Below are positions 17,592 through 26,419 of a stretch of DNA of 29,776 bases, in pieces. The notes under the pieces are model-generated. The model searched no databases and had not been told where the DNA came from. It saw only the letters and a program-made list of their open reading frames with translations. Each line of letters opens with the position of its first letter. Positions within the stretch are counted from its first letter, which is position 1. Source of the stretch: Planctomycetaceae bacterium (GTDB lineage Bacteria; Planctomycetota; Planctomycetia; Pirellulales; PALSA-1355); NCBI GenBank assembly GCA_005773095.1, contig SXHT01000255.1, positions 1 through 29,776 of the forward strand. Direction: 5' to 3'. A program made the translations under genes and the position numbers.

Positions 17592-18067
17592 ATCTCAAAG
17601 AACAGTTGCGTGCGTCGCTGAGTGAGCTTGCGCCATTCAGCCACGGTACGCAATTGCTGGAGGCCACCGAGGGGAGCCGGCAATTGCGCGTGGAATTGTC
17701 CGCGCTCGACCGACTGGCCTGCGCGCTGGATCGCTTATCGCTCATCGTCGATGCGCTGCGAGCTGCCAGGCCCGATCGTTTGAAACAAGTTGCACAGAGA
17801 TTGTCGGAGAGTCTCACGTACCTGCTCGAGCCGATTAGCCCAATCGAGCTCGACGCGCACGGCTGCACGGTGCAAATGCGGTCGAACCCGCCCCAAAAAG
17901 AAGCGGACTGCACGACGTACTATGAACTGCTTGTGCAGGACACCGGGGAGCTGAGCTTGTGCCGTTACATGCGGCCGGTTGCTCAAGATCGTACAAGAAT
18001 CCCGGCGGAAATCACCCGGGAAGTGTTGCTGCGCCTGGTGGGGGATTTCGCGGCGGCGGCGAGTTGA
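17588..18067 (+). CDS. Unrecognised 159-aa protein, fourth gene of the prkA cassette
   Basis: It begins MNLKEQLRASLSELAPFSHG and shares the ATGA overlap with the spoVR stop codon, so translation is almost certainly coupled. No signal peptide or membrane helix is seen. The first half is predicted helical with Leu and Arg heptad-like spacing (ALDRLACALDRLSLIVDALR, residues about 40-60). The second half alternates strands and ends with a helix (EITREVLLRLVGDFAAAA). A Cys is present in EADCTTYYELL. I do not recognise the family. Its position implies a partner or regulator of the PrkA-YhbH-SpoVR system. Confidence 0.85.
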   Translation: MNLKEQLRASLSELAPFSHGTQLLEATEGSRQLRVELSALDRLACALDRLSLIVDALRAARPDRLKQVAQRLSESLTYLLEPISPIELDAHGCTVQMRSNPPQKEADCTTYYELLVQDTGELSLCRYMRPVAQDRTRIPAEITREVLLRLVGDFAAAAS

Positions 18068-18073
18068 GCGGGT

Positions 18074-18095
18074 AGTTCTGCCGGCGGCAGTAACT
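18074..18095. terminator. Stem-loop between convergent genes (possible bidirectional terminator)
   Basis: AGTTCTGCC and GGCAG-t-AACT pair around a 3-base GGC loop, with one bulged T. It lies 7 bases after the prkA cassette and about 90 bases beyond the stop of tolC on the other strand. There is no T tract, so termination is only suggested by position. Confidence 0.35.
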
Positions 18096-18185
18096 CGCCG
18101 GGAACTGTGCCATGGCCATTCCCGGCGCGGGCGAAACCAGCGCTGGGGCCATCGCCGTCTGGCACGGAAAAGTGGCAACTCGGTA

Positions 18186-20249
18186 TTAAGGCACGGCCGG
18201 GTCTTGGGGACCGGGCGGCGGAAGCGGCTCGGGCAGGTTTTGCGAGTGGCTGTCCGAAGGCAGTGGGCTCGCGGAAGGGAGTGGAATTGCTTCTGGCCGC
18301 GGCATCGTCGTGCCTTGCTCCACCGGGCCGTTACTGATGAAGCCCGGCTCGATGGCGTAGTTGAGAATTCTGCGTTGCGGCTTCAGTCGCGATGCATCCC
18401 AATAGGCTTTGTTGGGCCAGGGACCTTCGGCGAGGAAGATTTGGTTGTAGTCGAGCAGCGAGCCCTTTTCGAAGTGGATATTTTTCACCGCCAGTGCGTA
18501 TTCGACTTGCGCCAGCGAAAATCGAGTCTCGGCTTCGGCGAGTCGGCGCTGCGCGTCGAGCACCTGAAAAAACGGCACCTGGTCGCTATCGTAGGCGGCC
18601 TGCATCGAGCCAAGCTGGGCAATCGCGGCACGGCGTCGGTTGAAGCTGGTTTGCGTGATCTGGTAGGCGCGCTGGGCGTCGGCGATGTTGTTGGCCAGGT
18701 CATGGGCCACGCTGCGCTCCTGCTCCATGAGCAGGGATCTCTCGCGGGCCAGCAGCAGTTGCGCATTCCGCACCGCGGCATTGCCGCGACGCAATCCGAT
18801 CGGTACGTTGAACTCCATGCCCAGATTCCATTCCTGAAAGTCGCCATCCAGGAAGTTCTGATAGGCGCTGGAAAACTCGCCATCCACGGAGTTCTCGCGA
18901 CTTAACAGCTCGCGACCGAGACCGCGCCAACGGTACAGGCCGACGACGTCGAGGTTCGGCAGCAGGTAGTTTCTCGCGGCGATGAGTTCCAGCTCGCGGC
19001 GTTTGATCTGCCACCGCTGGCGTCGCAGCTCGACTCGCCGCGTGAGGGCTTCGTTGAGCACTTCTTCCCAATCAAACACGACTTTGGCCATGCGCGGTTC
19101 GTCGATCGGACGAATCAAGCGGCCGTCGCTAATGGGCAGGCCCATCAGCAGCCGCAGCCTCCGTTCCGAAACTCGCACGCCTTGAATTTGCCGGAGGGTG
19201 CCGCCGCTTGAGCCATTAAACGTTTGCGTGCCGTCGATCAGGCGGCCTTCGAGCGAATTCTGGACTTCCTCTTGAAAGCGGAAATACTGCTCGCGCGATT
19301 CGGCTTCCTTCTCCGCTTCGCCTCCCGCACGGCCTGCCGTGAACAACGCATGCACACGACGCCAGCTTTCGAGTGCGGCATCGCGGGCCCGAATCTTTGC
19401 GTCCAAATCACGATAGGCCAGGTACAGATCCCAGTAGGCGTTTTCAACGTTGCTGGCGAAATCGCGCACGCCTGCTTCGAATTCCGCAAGAGATGTGTCG
19501 GTATTGATGCGAGCGATCAGCACGCCGTTGGCGAAGCCGGGCACACCATTGGGGCCTTGAATGCGATTGAATATTACACCGCCGCCTTGGAACAGCGGCT
19601 GCCGCGCCTCCAATTCAAGGTTCGTGCTCCACGCGCTGGGAAACAGGTTGGCGGGCTCGTTGTTCGCGTCGAAGTCAGTATTGTGGCGGATCGCCAATTG
19701 CGTGCCTGCCACTCCTCGCTTGGCGATCTGCTGCTGGATGATCAACAAATCCTGAAGGATCTTATTGGTGCCGCCGCCAAAAAATACATTATTGACCGCG
19801 CGGTTGTTCTTCTCGCCCGCCACGCGCGCGCCAAATTGGGCGTCGAACTCCGCCAGAGCCGCCTCGACGCCAAATCGCGGGTCGCTCTCGACAATCGCCG
19901 GTTGTTGCACGCTACGCACCAGCGCGGGAGTGCGCAGCAAAGTGCCCCCCAGATCCCTCAGCACCTTGGAGTTTTCCAACGCCGTCTGCATGGCTTCTTC
20001 AAGCTTCAGGTCCCAATAGTCAATCGGGCCATTCTGGTTGATCACGTCGGGGGAAAGGTTCGCCAAGGCTTGTGGATTCGCCGGTGCGGGTTCGTCGGGA
20101 TACTCGATTTTCGTGGCAACAGCCCGATAATGCGCGAGGTCATCCTTGGGTTGCGAGAGTAGCCAAGGCGTGTCTCGCAGCGCGCAGCCGGGAAGTGCCA
20201 GCGTTAGAGCAAGCCAACCATGCACCACGTTTATTAGCTGACGCCTCAT
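18186..20249 (-). CDS. TolC-family outer-membrane efflux/secretion lipoprotein
   Basis: A 687-residue outer-membrane factor. The N-terminus is a lipoprotein signal with lipobox LPGC (Cys22). The body has the TolC duplicated coiled-coil layout. The first repeat includes ESDPRFGVEAALAEFDAQFG and VENAYWDLYLAYRDLDAKIR; the second has RRVELRRQRWQIKRRELELI, PIGLRRGNAAVRNAQLLLAR and QVLDAQRRLAEAETRFSLAQ. A Pro-rich tail (about 640-687) is unusual. TolC proteins form the channel for type I secretion and tripartite efflux. The length is greater than typical TolC (about 470) because of the N-terminal extension and tail. It is divergent from the GAF-HlyD gene across repeat copy F, so it is likely to be the channel for that adaptor set. 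Confidence 0.92.
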   Translation of the reverse strand: MRRQLINVVHGWLALTLALPGCALRDTPWLLSQPKDDLAHYRAVATKIEYPDEPAPANPQALANLSPDVINQNGPIDYWDLKLEEAMQTALENSKVLRDLGGTLLRTPALVRSVQQPAIVESDPRFGVEAALAEFDAQFGARVAGEKNNRAVNNVFFGGGTNKILQDLLIIQQQIAKRGVAGTQLAIRHNTDFDANNEPANLFPSAWSTNLELEARQPLFQGGGVIFNRIQGPNGVPGFANGVLIARINTDTSLAEFEAGVRDFASNVENAYWDLYLAYRDLDAKIRARDAALESWRRVHALFTAGRAGGEAEKEAESREQYFRFQEEVQNSLEGRLIDGTQTFNGSSGGTLRQIQGVRVSERRLRLLMGLPISDGRLIRPIDEPRMAKVVFDWEEVLNEALTRRVELRRQRWQIKRRELELIAARNYLLPNLDVVGLYRWRGLGRELLSRENSVDGEFSSAYQNFLDGDFQEWNLGMEFNVPIGLRRGNAAVRNAQLLLARERSLLMEQERSVAHDLANNIADAQRAYQITQTSFNRRRAAIAQLGSMQAAYDSDQVPFFQVLDAQRRLAEAETRFSLAQVEYALAVKNIHFEKGSLLDYNQIFLAEGPWPNKAYWDASRLKPQRRILNYAIEPGFISNGPVEQGTTMPRPEAIPLPSASPLPSDSHSQNLPEPLPPPGPQDPAVP

Positions 20250-20563
20250 TCGCGCTCGCGGTTAAGGCAGGTAAACCAGGGCTATTGGGATGGTCAAAAA
20301 ACCAGGGCGCGCAGAACGACGCACCAACCGGCGCACCTCGTCGGGCTTAAATCGGCAATTCCCGGCCGGAACCATCGTTAATCTCGCGCTAACCGGCAAA
20401 GTTTCCAATTTTGACCGTGGTAACCGGTCACGGGCCAAGAGTGGGGGACAGGCACATTTTCCCGGGAACCACGGTGGACAACCTCCTGACAGGACGATGC
20501 ACCTCGTGCGACTTCGCCGGGAAAATGAGCCAGTCCCCGGCCCGTAATACCGATTGGTCGTCC
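20250..20563. other. Divergent intergenic region tolC / GAF-HlyD
   Basis: About 314 bases holding repeat copy F (20420-20548) and the promoter region for both directions. On the minus strand TTGACC (20292-20297) lies 17 bases before TTACCT, a weak promoter candidate for tolC. No small gene is seen. Confidence 0.4.
20420..20548 (+). repeat. Dispersed palindromic element, copy F
   Basis: It starts GTAACCGGTCACGGGCCAAG and carries both inner arms intact; the right terminal repeat is incomplete (GTAATAC). It lies directly before the GAF-HlyD gene and can be translated in the gene's frame, which creates a false N-terminal extension back to 20411. Confidence 0.88.
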
Positions 20564-22147
20564 ATGGCCGCCCGGATGCAAGCAGTCTTCCGCCTGCCCA
20601 GTTATATTGAAAAAATGCCGCTGCCAGAGCAAACCACCGCTGCTGCCTCCTCGCCGAATTCATCCTGGTGCCTCCAGGAACTGGGCGAGGGGGACTTGCC
20701 ATGGCGCCAATTCGGCGAAATGGCGGCCCGCATCCACGCGTCGCTCGATCCGATTGCCACTGCGTACCAAATTGCCAACGAAGGCCGCACGTGGCTGGGC
20801 GTCGACCGCGTCAGCGTGTTGGCAGGTGAGGCTCGCCGACCACGTCTTGTCGCGATGAGCGGCGTTGATCGGGTCGATCGCCGCGCCGATCTCGTACGCA
20901 CGATGGAAAGCCTTGTGGAGTGTGTCGCGGGGAATGGCGACGTGCTCCGATACGAAGGTGAAACTTTGTCGCTCCCCCCTGAAATTGAAGATCGTCTGCA
21001 TCAGTTTCTCGAACACTCGCCAGCCAGATTTCTGGAAATTGTGCCACTTACCTCCGCAACTCAGCTAGCGACGGTCAACCAACCACCATCGGCATTCCTG
21101 CTGATCGAGCATTTTTCGCAGTTGGCCAACCTCACACCGCTTTGCGAACGACTGCAATTGCTCGTTAGGCAGGCCGCTTCTGCGATCGCCAATGCTCGCC
21201 AGCACGCGCGCGTTCCTTGGTCAGGCTGGTTCGATCGACTTGCTTTCGTCGATCGACATTGGCTGCTGACGCGAACCGGAATGATCGTCGCGGCAGTTGC
21301 CGCAATCCTGCTGGCCCTTACCATCATTCCCGCCGATTTCACCATGGAAGTCCGTGGAGAATTGCAGCCCAAAGCGCGCCGAGAAATATTCGCGCCCGTC
21401 GACGGCGTGATCGCGAAGGTGTGCGTCGAGCATGGCCAGGACATCGCAGCCGGCGCGGTGTTGCTCCAACTCACGCAATCGCAGCTCGATTTGGAAACTG
21501 CCCGGGTCAACGGCGAGCTGCGAACAGTGCGGAAACAACTGGCCGCCATTCGGGCAATCCGGTTTGGATCCGATCGGTCCCGCGAGAACTCCGTCGAACG
21601 CGCCCACCAATTGACCGCCGACGAAGAAGAGCTGAAAGAATCCATCAAGAGCCTGGAAAAGCAGCAGCAGATTCTCGACATGCAACGATCGGAATTGACC
21701 GTTTGCAGCCCGCTTACCGGCAAGGTGCTGACATGGAATGTGGAGCCGTTGCTGTCGGCGCGACCGGTGGCGCGCGGCCAACATCTGATGACCGTGGCAG
21801 ATCCTGCCGGTCCGTGGGAGCTGGATCTGCGCGTACCCGACGACCGGATGGGATTCATCCTGGCTGCCAGGCAAGACCACCGTCAGCCGCTGGGAGTGTC
21901 ATTTGTCGTGGCCACCGATCCGGGCCAGGCGTACGGTGCGAAAATCGACAGGATTGCCCAGGCTGCTGAATCGAATGCTGACCAGAAGCCAACCGTGACG
22001 CTGACGGCGACTATTGATTCGCAAACAGGGCTGGTGCCACGGCCGGGCGCCGAGGTGATCGCGCACATCGATTGCGGGCGGCGGTCGGTCGGGTATGTTT
22101 GGTTTCACGATCTGTTCGACGCGGTTCGTTCCTGGCTGTGGTTTTAG
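20564..22147 (+). CDS. GAF-domain HlyD-family membrane adaptor
   Basis: About 527 residues from ATG 20564 (ATG 20615 is an alternative, giving 510). The first 220 residues resemble a GAF-type sensor domain (ASLDPIATAYQIANEGRTWL, VDRVSVLAGE, then a second half ending LLVRQAASAIANARQHA). A single membrane helix follows at about 240-260 (MIVAAVAAILLALTIIPADF). Then comes a HlyD/biotinyl-lipoyl hairpin region: EVRGELQPKARREIFAPVDG, coiled coil, SPLTGKVLTW, then a barrel domain. The topology implies a cytosolic sensor attached to a periplasmic adaptor. No Shine-Dalgarno sequence is seen. It is followed in 37 bases by another HlyD gene. The sensor ligand is unknown. Confidence 0.82.
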   Translation: MAARMQAVFRLPSYIEKMPLPEQTTAAASSPNSSWCLQELGEGDLPWRQFGEMAARIHASLDPIATAYQIANEGRTWLGVDRVSVLAGEARRPRLVAMSGVDRVDRRADLVRTMESLVECVAGNGDVLRYEGETLSLPPEIEDRLHQFLEHSPARFLEIVPLTSATQLATVNQPPSAFLLIEHFSQLANLTPLCERLQLLVRQAASAIANARQHARVPWSGWFDRLAFVDRHWLLTRTGMIVAAVAAILLALTIIPADFTMEVRGELQPKARREIFAPVDGVIAKVCVEHGQDIAAGAVLLQLTQSQLDLETARVNGELRTVRKQLAAIRAIRFGSDRSRENSVERAHQLTADEEELKESIKSLEKQQQILDMQRSELTVCSPLTGKVLTWNVEPLLSARPVARGQHLMTVADPAGPWELDLRVPDDRMGFILAARQDHRQPLGVSFVVATDPGQAYGAKIDRIAQAAESNADQKPTVTLTATIDSQTGLVPRPGAEVIAHIDCGRRSVGYVWFHDLFDAVRSWLWF

Positions 22148-22184
22148 CAGATCAGGGTAAGGATCCTGACCTACGAGGTTTGAG

Positions 22185-23102
22185 ATGGGAATAATCGAAC
22201 AAGTCACGCTAACGATCTGTCTCGTCGCTCAGCCGGCAGAAACCTCTTTGCCGCTTGTCCTCGATGAGGTTCAAATCACACTCATCGACGAGGTGGAGTT
22301 GGCCGCGCGCGAGCCGGGCCAGATCATTGGCATGCCCGTTCGTGAAGGACAGATGCTGAAAGAAGATGAGCTGATCGCTCAGATCGACGACACGGAACCG
22401 CAGCTGATGCGCAGCCGATCGCAAGTCGAGGCTTCAATCGCACAACGACAAGCCACCAACGATGTGAAAGTACGTTTTGCCAGGAAGTCGCACGAAGTGG
22501 CGGAGGCCGAGCTGCGGCGTGCTCAGGAATCCGTTGAGAAATTTTCCAAAAGCGTGTCTGACACGGAACTCGATCGCCTGCGGCTGGCGGCCGAGCGCAC
22601 GCTGCTGGAAGTGGAGCAGGCCAGGCATGACCAGCAGGTGGCCGCGCTCACCCACGAGCTCAAGCAGGCCGAGGTCGACGTTGCGAACCGCGGCATCGAG
22701 CGGCGAAAAGTCCTTTCGCCCATCGAGGGCATGCTGGTGGAACTGAAACGCCGCCGCGGCGAATGGGTCCATCCTGGCGATGTTGTCGCCCGGCTCGTGC
22801 GAATCGACCGCGTTCGTGCCGAAGGATTTTTGCCGTCGGACGAAGTAACGGCCGATCTGCTCGGCTCTCCGGTCAAGCTTACCATCGACTTGCCCGGAAG
22901 GCCCAAGTCTGAGTTCATCGGCAGCCTGGCGTTCGTCAGTCCCGAAGTGAATCCCGTCAATGGCCAGGTGCGCATCTGGGCGGAAATCGAGAACAGAGAC
23001 CTTTTGCTGCGTCCTGGATTGCAAGCCAGGCTAGCCGTTGGCAGGCAGAAGTTTGGTGTCAGAAAGCATCCGGAGTCCGTCAAGCACAGCGCCCAGCCCT
23101 GA
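22185..23102 (+). CDS. HlyD-family periplasmic adaptor (membrane fusion protein)
   Basis: A 305-residue adaptor. A short N-terminal hydrophobic segment (VTLTICLVAQ) may be a signal peptide. The first lipoyl half is VELAAREPGQIIGMPVREGQ. Then comes a coiled-coil hairpin (about 70-165), the second lipoyl half SPIEGMLVELKRRRGEWVHP, and a beta-barrel domain with FVSPEVNPVNGQVRIWAEIE and LLLRPGLQARLAVG. In tripartite pumps such proteins bridge an inner-membrane transporter and TolC. No pump gene lies next to it; its neighbours are the GAF-HlyD and the M50 protease genes on the same strand. Confidence 0.9.
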   Translation: MGIIEQVTLTICLVAQPAETSLPLVLDEVQITLIDEVELAAREPGQIIGMPVREGQMLKEDELIAQIDDTEPQLMRSRSQVEASIAQRQATNDVKVRFARKSHEVAEAELRRAQESVEKFSKSVSDTELDRLRLAAERTLLEVEQARHDQQVAALTHELKQAEVDVANRGIERRKVLSPIEGMLVELKRRRGEWVHPGDVVARLVRIDRVRAEGFLPSDEVTADLLGSPVKLTIDLPGRPKSEFIGSLAFVSPEVNPVNGQVRIWAEIENRDLLLRPGLQARLAVGRQKFGVRKHPESVKHSAQP

Positions 23103-23161
23103 TTCCCGATCCTGATTCCGAACTCCCCACCCGAGACCGCTGACTGCTGACGGCTACCGCC

Positions 23162-25378
23162 ATGTCCACGATCTTTGCCGCCGCCGAGTCTCGTCCGCTG
23201 CCGCTCAGGTGCCGGCCGGATGTGCGCGCCGTCGAACAGCGCCTCTGCGGCGAGCGGATGTGGACGCTCAAGGATCCGGCCTCGCTCAAGTATTATCATT
23301 TGAGCGAAGAGGAACGCTTTCTCTTGGAGCAGCTCGACGGGCACACAAGCCTCGAACAAATGCGCTCGCGGTTTGAAGCCCGCTTTACGCCGCAGCGCAT
23401 GGGATTACCGCAGTTGCATGGGTTCATCGGTATGTTGCACAGCGAAGGTCTGCTGCTGGGCGATACCGGCGGCCAGGCCGATGTGCTGCTGGGGCGCCGC
23501 CGCGAACAAGAGCGGCGCGAGCGGTGGGCCCGCGCGGCCGGCGTACTGGCAATTCGCTTTCGCGGTGTCGATCCGGGGCGGTTGCTCGATTGGCTCTATC
23601 CCCGATGCCGCTGGATTTTTTCTCCTGCGGCAGGAACCGCAATGCTGGCTTTGGCGCTGGCCGCGCTGATGTTGGTCGCGGTTCATTGGCAAGCCGTCGC
23701 GGCTCGTCTTCCGGAGTTCGAACAGTTCCTGGGCGGCCGCAACTTGCTTTGGCTTGCCGTTACGATCGCCGCCGTCAAGGTCCTTCACGAACTTGGCCAT
23801 GCGCTTGCGCTCAAACACCTTGGCGGCCAGTGCCATGAGATCGGGCCGATGTTGCTGTTGTTCACGCCGTGCTTGTACTGCAATACGACCGACGCCTGGA
23901 TGCTCCCAGGCAAATGGCAGCGCGCCGCCGTGGCGGCGGCCGGAATCGGCGTGGAAATCGTGCTCGCGGCGATTGCAGCTTTCCTGTGGTGGTGGAGCCT
24001 GCCAGGCCTCTTCAATTCGCTTTGCCTCGACGTGATGGTCGTTTGCTCCGCGAGTACACTGATCTTCAACGGCAATCCGCTTTTGCGCTACGACGGTTAC
24101 TATCTCCTGGCCGACGTCGTGGAGATGCCCAACCTGGCGCAGCGGGCGGCCGAGACGGTGCATCGCGGTCTGGCCAACTGGTTTTTCGGTCTGCCGATTC
24201 CGTCCGATCGGTTGTATCGCCGCTCGGAGCATCGCGGCGTCCTCACGGCGTATTGGCTTCTGTCCACGGCCTACCGGCTATTCGTCATGGTGGCGATCTT
24301 GTGGGCCTTGCACAAACTATTGTCGCCGCATCGGCTCGGTGCGCTGGTGGGATTTCTGGCGGTTGCTTCCCTTGGCGGTCTGATGGCAATGCCGGGTCTG
24401 AGAATCGTCCGATTCCTCGGCGATCCTCGCTGGCGCGATCGCGTCAACCTGCGCCAGTTCGCGCGACGAGGAACGTTTGCGGCCTTGATTCTTCTGGGAC
24501 TGGCGTTCATTCCGCTGCCGGCCCGCGTCTTGGCGCCGGCGGTCGTACGTCCGACCGATGCCAGGCGCGTGTACATCACCGTGCCAGGATTCGTCGTGGA
24601 AACGAAACGACCGGGCGACGGTGTTGCAGCGGGCGCGGAAATCGCGCGACTGCGCAATCCGGAAATTACGATGGCCGTCGAACGTGCCCGTGGCGAGCGT
24701 GATCTGCAGCGGCTGCATGTCGAAATTCTCAAGCGGCGAGCGATCCGTTCGACCAAAGCGGCTGAGGAACTTCCCGCCGCGGAAGCCGATCTCGCCGATC
24801 GCGAAAAACGGCTCGACGAGCGACGCATCGACGAGCGGCGATTGACCATCACTGCCCCACGCGCCGGCGTGGTCCTCGCGCCGCCGACGCACAATACCGC
24901 TTTGTCGTCTGCCGCGCTCGAGGCGTGGCAAGGTTCACCGCTGGATGCTCGCAATCGCGGCGCCTACCTGCACACCGGCACGCTTGTGTGCCTGGTAGGA
25001 GACCCAGCGAAGCTCGAGGCCGTGGCCCTCGTGGACCAGTACGATGTCGACTTCGTGCGACCCGGCGAGCGGGTATCGCTGGCTGCCGACTTGTATCCCG
25101 GCTCGCGGTTCGAAGGCCGAGTCGTGGAACTGTCACCCGCCCGTGTCGACGAACTGCCGAAAGAATTGTTGTCCATCGGCGAACTCCCTCACCGCACCGA
25201 TGCGACCGGCCAGAAAACACCGCTCGGCAAAATCTACCAGGCCCGCATCGCACTCGACTCGCCTTCTGCGCCGCTTCTCATCGGTGCCGCTGGCACGGCC
25301 AGCATCCACGTCGCCGGGCGATCATTGGCCGCGCGATGGGCCCGCTTTGTCAGCAGCACTTTCCGCCTGGAATGGTGA
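23162..25378 (+). CDS. PqqD-like / M50 intramembrane metalloprotease / HlyD-like fusion
   Basis: A 738-residue multidomain membrane protein. Residues about 30-110 look PqqD-like (KDPASLKYYHLSEEERFLLE, then GFIGMLHSEGLL). Next comes a polytopic M50 (site-2 protease) domain with HELGHAL (H209-E210-x-x-H213) and the second metal motif NPLLRYDGYY (N305-P...D311-G312), so all zinc ligands are present. More membrane helices follow up to about 450. The C-terminal part (about 455-725) is adaptor-like: lipoyl half RRVYITVPGFVVETKRPGDG, a short coiled coil, ITAPRAGVVLAPP, then a barrel with VDQYDVDFVRPGERVSLAAD. Peptide zinc metalloproteases of the YydH type are the nearest family I know. The start at 23162 has a non-SD leader. 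Confidence 0.88.
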   Translation: MSTIFAAAESRPLPLRCRPDVRAVEQRLCGERMWTLKDPASLKYYHLSEEERFLLEQLDGHTSLEQMRSRFEARFTPQRMGLPQLHGFIGMLHSEGLLLGDTGGQADVLLGRRREQERRERWARAAGVLAIRFRGVDPGRLLDWLYPRCRWIFSPAAGTAMLALALAALMLVAVHWQAVAARLPEFEQFLGGRNLLWLAVTIAAVKVLHELGHALALKHLGGQCHEIGPMLLLFTPCLYCNTTDAWMLPGKWQRAAVAAAGIGVEIVLAAIAAFLWWWSLPGLFNSLCLDVMVVCSASTLIFNGNPLLRYDGYYLLADVVEMPNLAQRAAETVHRGLANWFFGLPIPSDRLYRRSEHRGVLTAYWLLSTAYRLFVMVAILWALHKLLSPHRLGALVGFLAVASLGGLMAMPGLRIVRFLGDPRWRDRVNLRQFARRGTFAALILLGLAFIPLPARVLAPAVVRPTDARRVYITVPGFVVETKRPGDGVAAGAEIARLRNPEITMAVERARGERDLQRLHVEILKRRAIRSTKAAEELPAAEADLADREKRLDERRIDERRLTITAPRAGVVLAPPTHNTALSSAALEAWQGSPLDARNRGAYLHTGTLVCLVGDPAKLEAVALVDQYDVDFVRPGERVSLAADLYPGSRFEGRVVELSPARVDELPKELLSIGELPHRTDATGQKTPLGKIYQARIALDSPSAPLLIGAAGTASIHVAGRSLAARWARFVSSTFRLEW

Positions 25379-25451
25379 CCCGTGAACCCGGCCAGGGATT
25401 CGTCGTCGCATTGGCTTCAGCCGGCGCGCCGATGGATACGCCCTCGGTTGA

Positions 25452-26012
25452 ATGCAGGCGAACTTGCGGATCGCATTCGTGGTCTTCGGTGGGATGCAGC
25501 CGAACGCGGAACCGGGTGGCTTCGAAGGCGAAATGACGCCGCCCCCCGATTTCACGCCGGAAATGTATGAGCTCGCATTCGTGCGAAACATGCTCCTGAT
25601 CGATCGTGCTTGGACGGAAACCAAAAAGGCCGCCCAGATGAAGTTCCGTCAACCGCACACCGACTCCATGATGCGGTTTATCCAAGACCAGGACTGGCTG
25701 GTGGTCTCGAACGGCTTCAGTCACAAAGCCCTGCTGCCAGGATTCGTCCAGGATTGGCAAGCGCGGCACGAACGCTGGCCGAAGGTCCAGTTTGGCTATG
25801 TCGAGTACGGGCCGGCCGGTTCGGGCACCGCCCGGCTTCAGGCCCTGTTCGAGGCGGCGCGAAACGCCGGCCTGCATTACGTGCCGCTCGATCTCGATCG
25901 CCACTTCGGCTCCGAAACTGATCGCGCCGATGCAAAACAGGCGGCAGCCTGGGCACAACTCAATCTGCACAACTGGAAGTTGCCAAGGACGGGCAGCGTC
26001 GAGAGCATCTAG
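25452..26012 (+). CDS. Unrecognised 186-aa protein, last gene of the M50/HlyD locus
   Basis: It begins MQANLRIAFVVFGGMQPNAE and follows the protease gene by 73 bases on the same strand. Codon third positions are GC-rich as in its neighbours, which supports it as real. A possible later start is ATG 25533 (MTPPPDFTPEMYE). It is predicted soluble, with no clear signal or membrane helix. Conserved-looking parts are RNMLLIDRAWTETKKAAQMK, DQDWLVVSNGFSHKALLPGF and NAGLHYVPLDLDRHFGSETD. I do not recognise a family. It could be a substrate, a regulator, or an unrelated gene; the location is the only clue. Confidence 0.65.
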   Translation: MQANLRIAFVVFGGMQPNAEPGGFEGEMTPPPDFTPEMYELAFVRNMLLIDRAWTETKKAAQMKFRQPHTDSMMRFIQDQDWLVVSNGFSHKALLPGFVQDWQARHERWPKVQFGYVEYGPAGSGTARLQALFEAARNAGLHYVPLDLDRHFGSETDRADAKQAAAWAQLNLHNWKLPRTGSVESI

Positions 26013-26018
26013 TGCCCT

Positions 26019-26043
26019 GGTCAGCGATCCAGGTCAGCGATCC
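26019..26043 (+). repeat. Two tandem copies of a 13-bp unit
   Basis: GGTCAGCGATCC occurs at 26019-26030 and again at 26032-26043, one base apart. It lies in the 87-base gap after the unknown protein. Its meaning is unknown; it could be a binding site or slippage. Confidence 0.7.
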
Positions 26044-26099
26044 CAATCGCAAAGCAAGCCCATTCAGCGGGGGATCAAAAGAAATACGGCTATTAGAAC

Positions 26100-26375
26100 T
26101 CAAATGCCGATCTGCGCCAGCGTGTCGGCAATGCTCCCCACGGTTCGCGAAAGCGTGGGATGTGAGGCCTCGAAATCGAGCGCAGCCTGTCTTAGCCGGT
26201 CGGCCAGAGGCGGCTCGTCGGGTGACTGCTGCTCCGCGCGCGGAAACGTCGCTTCAATCTCTCGCACAATGGCCTGGACTTGATTTGCGATCGAGGGATC
26301 GAGCGAGGGGGTTTCTTTGAGTTGTGTCTGCAATTGCTGCAACAACGCCAAAATCGCGGCTTGTTGGTCGATCAT
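26100..26375 (-). CDS. DUF4404 family protein
   Basis: A 91-residue soluble protein read from ATG 26375. It begins MIDQQAAILALLQQLQTQLK, has a long helical N-terminal half, and ends FEASHPTLSRTVGSIADTLA followed by QIGI. The FE-x-x-HP...LA-x-x-GI ending is the DUF4404 signature as I know it. The function of the family is unknown. A TATACT -10 element on the minus strand at 26420-26425 could serve it. A 60-codon upstream extension of the frame runs through that promoter and is rejected. The length is usual for the family. Confidence 0.75.
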   Translation of the reverse strand: MIDQQAAILALLQQLQTQLKETPSLDPSIANQVQAIVREIEATFPRAEQQSPDEPPLADRLRQAALDFEASHPTLSRTVGSIADTLAQIGI

Positions 26376-26419
26376 AATAAGCACCACCGTGGAAACGACT
26401 GTTGGACCGCAGGCAAGCC

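Noticed and set aside
19224..20162. 312-codon plus-strand frame inside tolC
   Set aside because: Antisense shadow of the TolC-family gene, without its own signals.
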